A model generated the notes under the pieces. It did no database searches and was not told where the DNA came from. It saw nothing but the letters and a program-made list of their open reading frames with translations. A stretch of DNA of 64,000 nt from Herminiimonas sp. (GTDB taxonomy: Bacteria; Pseudomonadota; Gammaproteobacteria; Burkholderiales; Burkholderiaceae). This document shows positions 54,300 through 62,096 of this stretch, in pieces (position 1 is the first letter of the stretch; each line of letters opens with the position of its first letter). The position numbers and the translations under genes were made by a program. The DNA is taken from NCBI RefSeq assembly GCF_030655415.1, contig NZ_JAURVN010000015.1, positions 124,001 to 188,000 of the forward strand, written 5' to 3'.

Positions 54300-55199
54300 T
54301 TAGTAAGCAGGAGGCACTTCATCCGATGTAATGGATTCGTAGAAGCTGGTTTCTCCTGCTGGACGCGTTTTGAAGCGCTTGTGTGTCCAGAAATATTCGG
54401 CTGGCGCTTCACGCGCGCGGTCTTCGATGAATGCGTTCATCGTGCGCGTCGCTGCGGTGACGTCATCGCCCGGGAAGTTTTCCCAAGCCGGGTAAAACTT
54501 GATAGTCCAGCCGCGGTAATTCGGCAAATAAGTGGCGACCACCGGAATTACTTTGGCATTAGTTGCTGCCGCGATGCGCGCGGGAGCGGTCAACGTAGCT
54601 GCGGGAATCCCGAAGAAAGGAACGAACTCTGCATCCTTCTCGCCAAAATCCATATCCGGCAACATGAAGAAAGGCAGATGTTCGCGCATGGCGCGGATAA
54701 TGGGTTTGACGCCATCGCTGCGCGAAAATAATTTGACCGGACGAAAGCGCGAACGGCCCTTGCGCAATACTTCATCGAAGACCGGATTCAATTGTTGTGT
54801 ATAGATAGAGCACAACGAAGATTCCAGCATCACCGCGACGCCGGCGACATCCAGGCTGACGAAATGCGGGCACAAAAGAATAGTCGGGCTGGCATTGATT
54901 TCAGCCAGCGGTACGGAGGGTTCAACTATGATCAATCTGCGCAAACGTGCTTCAGATCCCCACCACAAAATGCCGCGTTCCAGCACGCTGCGCGCGTAAT
55001 ACTGGAAATGTTTTTTCGCAATGCGCTGGCGTTCTTCTGCAGTCCATTCAGGAAAACATAATTCGAGATTAATCAGCGTAATGCGGCGCCGTTTTTTCTT
55101 GTAAACAAACAGCAGACTGCCGATGGCTTCGCCCAAACGGGCAATCACTGGTAAGGGAAACCAATGCAGTAGCCACATCAAGATGACCATCAATCTCAT
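54300..55199 (-). CDS. Lipid A biosynthesis acyltransferase (LpxL/HtrB family)
   Basis: A 299-residue inner-membrane acyltransferase. The HX4D catalytic motif is in CPHFVSLD, and an N-terminal membrane segment (LMVILMWLLHWFPLPVIARLG) precedes it. It probably adds a secondary acyl chain to Kdo-lipid A. Its start overlaps the stop of a paralogue by four bases (ATGA), so the two are translated together. Confidence 0.9.
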   Translation of the reverse strand: MRLMVILMWLLHWFPLPVIARLGEAIGSLLFVYKKKRRRITLINLELCFPEWTAEERQRIAKKHFQYYARSVLERGILWWGSEARLRRLIIVEPSVPLAEINASPTILLCPHFVSLDVAGVAVMLESSLCSIYTQQLNPVFDEVLRKGRSRFRPVKLFSRSDGVKPIIRAMREHLPFFMLPDMDFGEKDAEFVPFFGIPAATLTAPARIAAATNAKVIPVVATYLPNYRGWTIKFYPAWENFPGDDVTAATRTMNAFIEDRAREAPAEYFWTHKRFKTRPAGETSFYESITSDEVPPAY

Positions 55200-56068
55200 G
55201 CGAGGTCCTTGTCTGGATTGGCGGTTTGCGATTCACTTGGAGCTGCAACGCCAGCTGGCACTTTGTAATGGTTATAGCTCCAGAAATATTGTGCAGGGCA
55301 GAGCGCGATTAGTTTTTCCATTGCGGCATTGATGGCGCGTACTTGTTGTTCAGGGCTGAGGTCTGCTTTCATCGTGAATGACTGCAGATGCAAGCGATAA
55401 CCTTGGCCGCGTGGCAGACGTTCGGCGAATGCCAATATCATCGCGGCGCCTGTCATTTCCAGCATCTTGGCTGGCAAGGTCATGGTGTACGCAGGTTTGC
55501 CAAAGAAATCAGCCCACACGCCTTCACCATTTTGCGGGACCTGGTCCGGCAGCAAGCCGATGGCGCCGTTACGTTTCAATACTTTGAACAGGCTGCGTAC
55601 GCCGCTCAAATTTGCAGGAGCCAAAGACAGATTGTGGCGCGTGCGCGCATCTTCGATCAGCGGCTTTAATGCTTCCTGCTTAGGCGGGCGATATAAAACA
55701 GTCAGTGGCAATTTAGCGGCAGCAACCTGGGCTGATATTTCAAAGCAACCTAGATGTGGCGTCAAAAATATAATGCCGCGCTTGGCCTCTTGTGCGGCTT
55801 CGACCACATTCCAATTGTCGACTTGAATAGACTTGAGTACGCGCTGTGGGGATGCGCACCAGACGAAGGGCAACTCCAGCATGTTCTTGCCGGCTTCGGC
55901 AACGGCAGCCGATAAATGCTCGCCAAAACCCGCTTGTTGAATATTTTCTTGCAGGCGGCTACGGTATTTTGATGAGGAAAGATAAACAGCCCAACCGAGC
56001 GCGCTGCCAATTGCATGCAAAAGTGGCAAAGGCAAAAAAGATAACAGGCGGAAAGTGAGGACGAGCAT
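55196..56068 (-). CDS. Lipid A acyltransferase paralogue (LpxL family)
   Basis: A 290-residue protein of the same family. The catalytic motif is HX4E here (PHLGCFE), a variant also found in active members. The N-terminus (FRLLSFLPLPLLHAIGSALG) is a membrane helix. Two tandem LpxL genes next to metK is a usual betaproteobacterial arrangement; one may use different acyl donors. It is divergent from metK. Confidence 0.88.
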   Translation of the reverse strand: MLVLTFRLLSFLPLPLLHAIGSALGWAVYLSSSKYRSRLQENIQQAGFGEHLSAAVAEAGKNMLELPFVWCASPQRVLKSIQVDNWNVVEAAQEAKRGIIFLTPHLGCFEISAQVAAAKLPLTVLYRPPKQEALKPLIEDARTRHNLSLAPANLSGVRSLFKVLKRNGAIGLLPDQVPQNGEGVWADFFGKPAYTMTLPAKMLEMTGAAMILAFAERLPRGQGYRLHLQSFTMKADLSPEQQVRAINAAMEKLIALCPAQYFWSYNHYKVPAGVAAPSESQTANPDKDLA

Positions 56069-56258
56069 GCGATTTTTTGGAGGATTCGACCCTATCTCAC
56101 AAGAGACTTTGCCGATTTATTTCAAGAGGCGTAAAATAGCACAAAGCAGCAACCGCCGAGTTAATGACAACTTGCGAGACGGTATATAAATTTCGCTAAA
56201 GCGTCGCAGGCTCACTTAGTTGACCGCGACATCCAACCAACTATAGAAAGACCCTGCG

Positions 56259-57422
56259 ATGGCTAATGATTTTTTGTTCACCTCCGAATCCGTCTCTGAA
56301 GGCCACCCTGATAAGGTTGCCGATCAAATCTCCGACGCGATCCTCGATGCAATTTTCCAGCAAGACCCAAAAGCGCGCGTAGCGGCTGAAACTCTTTGCA
56401 ACACTGGCCTGGTTGTTTTGGCTGGTGAAATCACCACGTTTGCCAACGTCGATTACATCGAAGTCGCGCGTCAAACCATCAAGCGTATCGGTTACGACAA
56501 CGCTGATTACGGTATCGATTACAAAAGCTGCGCAGTTTTGGTCGCATACGACAAGCAATCGCCAGACATCGCACAAGGTGTCGATGAAGGCGCAGGTATT
56601 GATCTCGATCAAGGCGCTGGCGATCAAGGCTTGATGTTTGGTTATGCTTGCGACGAAACGGCAGAATTGATGCCGGCCGCGATTCACTATGCGCACCGCA
56701 TCGTTGAGCGCCAATCAGAATTGCGCAAAGATGGTCGTTTGCCATGGCTGCGTCCGGATGCAAAATCGCAAGTCACCTTGCGTTATGTTGATGGCCGTCC
56801 AGTGTCGATTGACACCATCGTATTGTCGACGCAGCACGCTCCAGAAATGCAACACAAAGACATCGAAGAAGCTGTCATTGAAAGCATCATCAAACCTGTC
56901 GTACCGGCTGAATGGTTGAAAGACACACGTTTCCTGGTCAATCCAACAGGTCGTTTCGTCATCGGCGGTCCGCAAGGCGATTGCGGTTTGACCGGTCGTA
57001 AAATCATCGTTGACACCTACGGCGGCGCAGCTCCACACGGTGGCGGCGCGTTCTCCGGCAAGGATCCATCGAAGGTCGATCGTTCCGCTGCTTACGCTGG
57101 CCGTTATGTTGCGAAAAATATTGTCGCAGCTGGTTTGGCAGAGCGCGCGCAGATTCAGATTTCGTACGCAATTGGCGTGGCTAAACCAACCTCGGTGATG
57201 GTCACAACATTTGGTACAGGCAAAATCAGCGATGAAAAAATCGCGCAATTGGTGCTCGAGCATTTCGACCTGCGTCCAAAAGGCATCGTGCAAATGCTGG
57301 ATCTGTTGCGTCCGATTTATCAAAAAACTGCAGCCTACGGTCACTTCGGTCGCGAAGAACCAGAGTTCACCTGGGAACGTACCGACAAGGCAGCAGCATT
57401 GCGCGCAGCAGCAGGACTTTAA
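56259..57422 (+). CDS. metK: S-adenosylmethionine synthase
   Basis: A 387-residue enzyme that makes S-adenosylmethionine from ATP and methionine. The methionine loop is [13 protein letters not shown] near the N-terminus, and the [16 protein letters not shown] motif is the P-loop-like phosphate site. A transcript leader of about 190 bases separates it from lpxL; I saw no known SAM riboswitch there. It ends at a strong terminator. Confidence 0.97.
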   Translation: MANDFLFTSESVSEGHPDKVADQISDAILDAIFQQDPKARVAAETLCNTGLVVLAGEITTFANVDYIEVARQTIKRIGYDNADYGIDYKSCAVLVAYDKQSPDIAQGVDEGAGIDLDQGAGDQGLMFGYACDETAELMPAAIHYAHRIVERQSELRKDGRLPWLRPDAKSQVTLRYVDGRPVSIDTIVLSTQHAPEMQHKDIEEAVIESIIKPVVPAEWLKDTRFLVNPTGRFVIGGPQGDCGLTGRKIIVDTYGGAAPHGGGAFSGKDPSKVDRSAAYAGRYVAKNIVAAGLAERAQIQISYAIGVAKPTSVMVTTFGTGKISDEKIAQLVLEHFDLRPKGIVQMLDLLRPIYQKTAAYGHFGREEPEFTWERTDKAAALRAAAGL

Positions 57423-57443
57423 TTTCAGTCTTTAATTGTGCGT

Positions 57444-57482
57444 AGCCGGATCAACCCTGTCGGGTTGGCCGGCTTTTTTTCT
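57444..57482 (+). terminator. Rho-independent terminator after metK
   Basis: GCCGG (57445-57449) pairs with CCGGC (57469-57473) and an inner CAACCC/GGGTTG arm, followed by seven T. It ends about 15 bases before the start of the M14 peptidase gene. Confidence 0.9.
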
Positions 57483-57497
57483 TTTCAAGGTTTCTCG

Positions 57498-58427
57498 ATG
57501 CGCGTTTCAAGCTTGATTGGTAAGTGGACTATTTTCATGGCGACGGTATGCACGCTGGCCTTGCCGTTTTCCACGCATGCTGAAAACGCAGTTGCCTCGA
57601 AGTCTGGCGAATTGTGCGATCGCTTGATTACACGCATGCCGACTGTCAACAAAGCCATGTGTGTGAAAGGCGGCTTCGTCCCGACTGGACGTTATTCGCT
57701 ACAAGGTTTTCCCTTGCTCGCCAAAGATGTGCCTGCACTCAATCGCAATAAAAAGAAACCGCCTTTGCGCGTGCTGCTGATGGGAGGCATACACGGCGAT
57801 GAACTAACGTCGGCAGCGATCGTGTATCGCTGGGTAGATAGCATGAACGGCCCGGCGGCGCAGCGCATAGATTGGCGCATTATGCCGGTGGTGAATCCTG
57901 ATGGTCTGCTGGCGAAAAAAGCCATGCGTATGAACGCCAACGGCGTCGATCTGAATCGCAATTTCCCAACACCTGATTGGGACAAGGAAGCGCCTAAATA
58001 TTGGCAAGCACGCACGCGTGCTGATCCGCGTCGTTTTCCCGGCAATTCACCTTTGTCAGAGCCGGAAAGTCGTTGGGTTGAGGATGAAATGCACGCCTTC
58101 AAACCGGATGTAATTATCTCGGTGCATGCGCCTTTTGGCGTACTGGATTTCGATGGTCCGGCGCAGCCGCCACGCAAGTTCGGCCGCTTGTTACTGAATC
58201 GCGTTGGTGTTTATCCCGGATCGTTGGGCAATTACAGCGGCGTGCACAAGAACGTGCCGGTGATCACGATAGAATTGCCGAATGCACAAAAAATGCCGCC
58301 TGAAGCTGAGGTCAGGCGTATCTGGATAGATATGCTGGGCTGGATCAAGGAAAATGTTGAATCCCAGTCAACTGCGCCCGGCGTGCACTCGGTTTCGCTA
58401 CCTGACACGACTGCGCCCAAAAAGTAA
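57498..58427 (+). CDS. M14-family zinc carboxypeptidase (MpaA-like)
   Basis: A 309-residue secreted enzyme with a signal peptide (about residues 1-30, ending THAEN). Zinc ligands are in GGIHGDE and VISVHAPF, the substrate residues in NGVDLNRNFP, and the catalytic Glu in VITIELPNA. It resembles murein tripeptide amidases such as MpaA and may recycle or trim peptidoglycan peptides. I chose the ATG at 57498, with AAGG upstream. It lies just after the metK terminator. Confidence 0.85.
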   Translation: MRVSSLIGKWTIFMATVCTLALPFSTHAENAVASKSGELCDRLITRMPTVNKAMCVKGGFVPTGRYSLQGFPLLAKDVPALNRNKKKPPLRVLLMGGIHGDELTSAAIVYRWVDSMNGPAAQRIDWRIMPVVNPDGLLAKKAMRMNANGVDLNRNFPTPDWDKEAPKYWQARTRADPRRFPGNSPLSEPESRWVEDEMHAFKPDVIISVHAPFGVLDFDGPAQPPRKFGRLLLNRVGVYPGSLGNYSGVHKNVPVITIELPNAQKMPPEAEVRRIWIDMLGWIKENVESQSTAPGVHSVSLPDTTAPKK

Positions 58428-58478
58428 ATTCCCGGAGTCGAGCATGGTCGCGAATCAATTTTTCGTTTAAAATAGCAG

Positions 58479-58555
58479 CCGCATCAAGGAGCGTTGCGAT
58501 AGATCTCTCGATCTACCAGGCTTGATGCGGTCAACACCAGCAACTGCGCTCACGT
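58479..58555 (+). promoter_or_regulatory. SAH riboswitch
   Basis: Matches the S-adenosylhomocysteine riboswitch class in order and sequence: CCGCATCAAG (58479-58488) pairs with CTTGATGCGG (58521-58530) as P1; the conserved GGAGCGTTGCGA follows the 5' arm; and AACTGCGCTCAC near 58542-58553 closes the pseudoknot. It precedes ahcY and should switch the operon on when SAH accumulates. Confidence 0.88.
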
Positions 58556-58600
58556 TTCTTTTTTTCTAACGAAAGGAGGGCGTGATAAACGCCGCAGCCA

Positions 58601-60025
58601 ATGACTACCTCTACTAAATTCACCGATTACGTTATCGCCGACTTGTCCCTGTCTGTTTGGGGTGACAAGGAAATCAAAATCGCCGAAACCGAAATGCCTG
58701 GTTTGATGGCAATTCGCGAAGAATTCGCCGCTGCACAGCCTTTGAAAGGCGCACGCATCACCGGTTCTATCCACATGACGATTCAAACCGCCGTGTTGAT
58801 CCAGACGCTGGAAGCACTGGGCGCACAAGTGCGTTGGGCATCGTGCAATATCTATTCGACACAAGATCATGCAGCTGCTGCAATCGCTGCTGCCGGCACA
58901 GCTGTATTCGCTGTCAAAGGCGAAACGCTAGATGACTACTGGGAATATACGCACCGCATTTTTGAATGGCCGAACGACGCTAAAGGCGCACCGGTTTATT
59001 CGAACATGATTCTGGATGATGGCGGCGATGCAACCTTGTTGTTGCATCTCGGTACCCGTGCTGAAAAAGATATATCTGTTTTGAACAACCCAGGTTCGGA
59101 AGAAGAAATCTGCCTGTTCAATTCGATCAAAAAACATCTGGCCATCGATGCAAGCTGGTATTCGAAACGTCTGCCAGAAATCCTCGGCGTGACTGAAGAA
59201 ACCACCACCGGTGTGCATCGTTTGTATCAAATGCATAAAGACGGCAAATTGGCTTTCCCAGCGATCAATGTCAACGATTCAGTTACCAAATCCAAGTTCG
59301 ACAATCTGTACGGCTGCCGTGAATCGCTGGTCGACGGTATCAAACGCGCGACCGACGTCATGATCGCCGGTAAAGTTGCAGTCATCGCCGGTTACGGTGA
59401 CGTCGGCAAAGGTTCAGCTCAAGCGATGCGCGCATTGTCGGCACAAGTCTGGGTGACCGAAATCGATCCTATCTGCGCATTGCAGGCAGCGATGGAAGGT
59501 TATCGCGTTGTGACGATGGATTACGCGGTTGAGCACGGCGACATCTTCGTTACTTGCACCGGCAACTATCATGTCATCACACACGATCACATGAAGAAGA
59601 TGAAAGACCAGGCGATTGTCTGCAACATCGGTCACTTCGACAATGAAATCGAAGTCGCTGCGTTGAAACAATACACATGGGATAACATCAAGCCGCAAGT
59701 TGATCACGTGATTTTCCCTGACGGCAAACGCATCATCTTGCTGGCTGAAGGCCGTTTGGTAAATCTGGGTTGCGGTACTGGCCATCCTTCGTACGTGATG
59801 AGCTCGTCGTTCGCTAATCAAACGATCGCGCAAATCGAGTTGTATGCCAACACCAAGAATTATCCAGTCGGCGTCTACACTTTGCCTAAACATCTGGATG
59901 AAAAAGTCGCCCGTTTGCAATTGAAAAAACTCAATGCACAATTGACGACACTGACCACTGAGCAAGCTGATTACATTGGCGTTGCGCAAGTTGGTCCGTA
60001 CAAGCCAGAGCACTATCGTTACTAA
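58601..60025 (+). CDS. ahcY: Adenosylhomocysteinase
   Basis: A 474-residue NAD-dependent enzyme that splits S-adenosylhomocysteine into homocysteine and adenosine. The NAD-binding motif is [10 protein letters not shown], with [17 protein letters not shown] before it and ITHDHM after it. It is longer than the human enzyme by the insertion usual in bacteria. Its leader holds the SAH riboswitch. The ribosome binding site is AGGAGG at 58575. Confidence 0.97.
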   Translation: MTTSTKFTDYVIADLSLSVWGDKEIKIAETEMPGLMAIREEFAAAQPLKGARITGSIHMTIQTAVLIQTLEALGAQVRWASCNIYSTQDHAAAAIAAAGTAVFAVKGETLDDYWEYTHRIFEWPNDAKGAPVYSNMILDDGGDATLLLHLGTRAEKDISVLNNPGSEEEICLFNSIKKHLAIDASWYSKRLPEILGVTEETTTGVHRLYQMHKDGKLAFPAINVNDSVTKSKFDNLYGCRESLVDGIKRATDVMIAGKVAVIAGYGDVGKGSAQAMRALSAQVWVTEIDPICALQAAMEGYRVVTMDYAVEHGDIFVTCTGNYHVITHDHMKKMKDQAIVCNIGHFDNEIEVAALKQYTWDNIKPQVDHVIFPDGKRIILLAEGRLVNLGCGTGHPSYVMSSSFANQTIAQIELYANTKNYPVGVYTLPKHLDEKVARLQLKKLNAQLTTLTTEQADYIGVAQVGPYKPEHYRY

Positions 60026-60043
60026 GAAACTGTAATAGAAAAT

Positions 60044-60079
60044 CACAGCAGCCTGACTAATTGCGTCAGGCTTGCTGTG
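60044..60079. repeat. Hairpin between ahcY and the YvlD-like gene
   Basis: CACAGCA (60044-60050) with TGCTGTG (60073-60079), and an inner CCTGAC/GTCAGG arm. No T run follows, so it may be an RNA stability or partial termination element that sets ahcY above metF. Confidence 0.6.
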
Positions 60080-60189
60080 TAAGCATCGCTGCTTTAGAGC
60101 AAATGTTTGATAGGTGTTGTCGTGTCGTTCCATTCATCATCTTGATGATGGCGCGGCCATTCCCTGAATAATATTTGAGGAGAAATCAC

Positions 60190-60534
60190 ATGCGCTTATT
60201 GTTAATCTGGGCAATCAATGCAGCGGCGCTGTTTGCGCTCCCTTATCTGATGTCGTCGATCACGGTCGACAGCGTAGGCACGGCGATTATTGCTGCGCTG
60301 GTGCTGGGATTGGTGAACGCACTGATACGTCCCATACTTGTTTTGCTGACTTTGCCGGTCACCTTTTTGACGCTGGGTTTGTTTATCTTCGTCATCAATG
60401 GTTTGATGTTCTGGGCAGTCTCGCAAATGGTGGGCGGCTTCCACGTTGCCGGTTTTTGGTCGGCGGTGGGCGGAGCGATTTTGTATAGCGTCATCTCGTG
60501 GATATTGTCCGCGCTCATACTTAAAGAAAAATGA
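60190..60534 (+). CDS. YvlD/phage-holin-family-4 small membrane protein
   Basis: A 114-residue protein with four predicted membrane helices (LLLIWAINAAALFALPYLM, IIAALVLGLVNALIRPILVL, and others). Despite the family name it is not a phage gene. It begins after a strong GAGGAG ribosome binding site, and its stop overlaps the metF start by four bases (ATGA). A link to the methyl cycle is inferred from this coupling. Confidence 0.88.
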   Translation: MRLLLIWAINAAALFALPYLMSSITVDSVGTAIIAALVLGLVNALIRPILVLLTLPVTFLTLGLFIFVINGLMFWAVSQMVGGFHVAGFWSAVGGAILYSVISWILSALILKEK

Positions 60535-61382
60535 AACAACAGAATTTCAGCATAGAATTTTTTCCGCCCAAGACTCCGGTCGGCGTGGAAAAATTGCGCG
60601 TCACGTGCGCCAAGCTGGCCGAACTGAATCCCAAGTATTTTTCGGTCACCTTCGGTGCTGGTGGTTCGACGCAACACGGTACGCTTGATACGGTATTGGA
60701 AATTCGTGGCGCAGGTCACGACGCCGCACCGCATCTTTCCTGCCTCGGTAGTTCGCGTGAAAGCCTGCGCTCGATTTTGCAGGAATACAAATCGCATGAC
60801 ATCAAGCGCATCGTTGCCTTGCGTGGAGATTTGCCTAGTGGTTATGGCGCGATGGATGCATCTTCCAGCGAATTTCATTACGCGAATGAACTGGTCGAAT
60901 TCATACGCGCTGAAACTGGCGATTGGTTCCATATCGAAGTAGGCGCTTATCCGGAAATGCATCCGCAGGCCAAGTCGCCAAGTGACGATATCGCCAGCTT
61001 TGCGCGCAAGGTCAAGGCCGGTGCCAACTCTGCGATCACGCAATATTTCTACAATGCGGATGCTTACTTCCGTTTTGTTGAGGATGCGCGTAAAGCAGGT
61101 GCCGACATACCGGTAACGGCTGGCATTATGCCGATTACCAATTACACGCAACTGATGCGTTTCTCGGATATGTGCGGCGCAGAAATCCCACGCTGGATAC
61201 GTTTGAAGCTGGCTAGTTACAACGACGACACCGATTCGATCAAGGCATTTGGTTTGGATGTCGTGACGGATTTGTGCGAGCGTTTGTTAGCTGGTGGTGC
61301 GCCAGGTTTGCATTTCTACACCTTGAATCAGGCTGCCGCTACGCACGCGATCTGGAGTCGTTTGAACTTGTCACAGAAATAA
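60531..61382 (+). CDS. metF: 5,10-methylenetetrahydrofolate reductase
   Basis: A 283-residue flavoenzyme that supplies 5-methyltetrahydrofolate for methionine synthesis. The opening FSIEFFPPKTP and FSVTFGAGGSTQHGTLDT are family signatures, with EVGAYPEMHPQA later. It is translated with the YvlD-like gene and ends before a good terminator. Confidence 0.96.
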   Translation: MKQQNFSIEFFPPKTPVGVEKLRVTCAKLAELNPKYFSVTFGAGGSTQHGTLDTVLEIRGAGHDAAPHLSCLGSSRESLRSILQEYKSHDIKRIVALRGDLPSGYGAMDASSSEFHYANELVEFIRAETGDWFHIEVGAYPEMHPQAKSPSDDIASFARKVKAGANSAITQYFYNADAYFRFVEDARKAGADIPVTAGIMPITNYTQLMRFSDMCGAEIPRWIRLKLASYNDDTDSIKAFGLDVVTDLCERLLAGGAPGLHFYTLNQAAATHAIWSRLNLSQK

Positions 61383-61403
61383 TTTGAACGTATAGATGCA
61401 AAA

Positions 61404-61432
61404 AGAAAAAGCCGCGTATGCGGCTTTTTTTA
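61404..61432. terminator. Bidirectional terminator between metF and cyclo-ligase gene
   Basis: AAAAAGCCGC (61406-61415), four bases, GCGGCTTTTTT (61420-61430). It serves the plus-strand metF and the convergent minus-strand gene. Confidence 0.93.
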
Positions 61433-61444
61433 TATCTGATTATT

Positions 61445-61990
61445 TTAAAACGTTGTCGATGGCGTCATCACCATATCCAGCGCAACGTCATATGGATCCG
61501 CTGCAAACGTGGTTTCCGCATTTGCGTAGGCGACGCCTATCGTCTGTGGTCGCGGTAGTGTGGCCAAGGTCCGATCATAAAAACCGCCGCCGTAACCCAG
61601 ACGAAAGCGTTGCGGATTGAAGCCCACGCAAGGGATGAGCAAGGCTTGCGGCAACAGTTCCGTATGCAGCTCTGTCGGTACCGCCGCGCCATATCTATCC
61701 TTGATCACAGCATCGCCCGGCGTCCATGGATAGAACTTTAACGGTGCATTGTCACTCACAACTACGGGCAATGCGAGTTGCACGCCTAGTTCGGTGAGCA
61801 TTGCATAAGCCGCATTCAGATCAGGTTCGCCGCGCATAGGCCAATACACGCCGAGGCTGTGCACCCGGTGTATAGACCACCATGCCATGATTTTTTCACC
61901 TAGTTGCTTATCCCAAAGCAGTTTTTGCTCGGCAGAGATTGCATTGCGCGCTGTGAGTAAAAGTTGTCGTAATTCGCTCTTGTTTTGCAT
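61445..61990 (-). CDS. ygfA: 5-formyltetrahydrofolate cyclo-ligase
   Basis: A 181-residue ATP-dependent enzyme that returns 5-formyltetrahydrofolate to the active folate pool. The family motifs are LLTARNAISAEQ at the start and FNPQRFRLGYGGGFYDRTLA near residues 125-145. It is convergent with metF, a fitting but not operonic neighbour. In E. coli the gene is also called fau. Confidence 0.92.
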   Translation of the reverse strand: MQNKSELRQLLLTARNAISAEQKLLWDKQLGEKIMAWWSIHRVHSLGVYWPMRGEPDLNAAYAMLTELGVQLALPVVVSDNAPLKFYPWTPGDAVIKDRYGAAVPTELHTELLPQALLIPCVGFNPQRFRLGYGGGFYDRTLATLPRPQTIGVAYANAETTFAADPYDVALDMVMTPSTTF

Positions 61991-62096
61991 GGGATAGGCT
62001 AAGGATTTGAAGGAATCGCGTGCTATTCTAGTTATCGTTGATGTGTATCGCGCTGCTAGCAGCTATGCACAGTATAAGCGGGTCAAAAAAAGGGTT

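Noticed and set aside
56069..56258. Possible SAM or SAH riboswitch before metK
   Set aside because: The leader has GCGTCGCAGGCTCAC, which recalls part of the SAH motif, but the P1 pairing and conserved core order are missing.
59414..60133. Minus-strand open frame of 239 codons opposite ahcY
   Set aside because: Antisense shadow of ahcY with no protein-family signal.
60190..60534. Prophage remnant, from the holin-family name
   Set aside because: No lysin, integrase or phage genes nearby; the gene is coupled to metF and belongs to the YvlD group of chromosomal membrane proteins.
60243..61151. Minus-strand open frame of 302 codons opposite the YvlD-like gene and metF
   Set aside because: It is antisense to two well-supported, coupled genes and has no family match.
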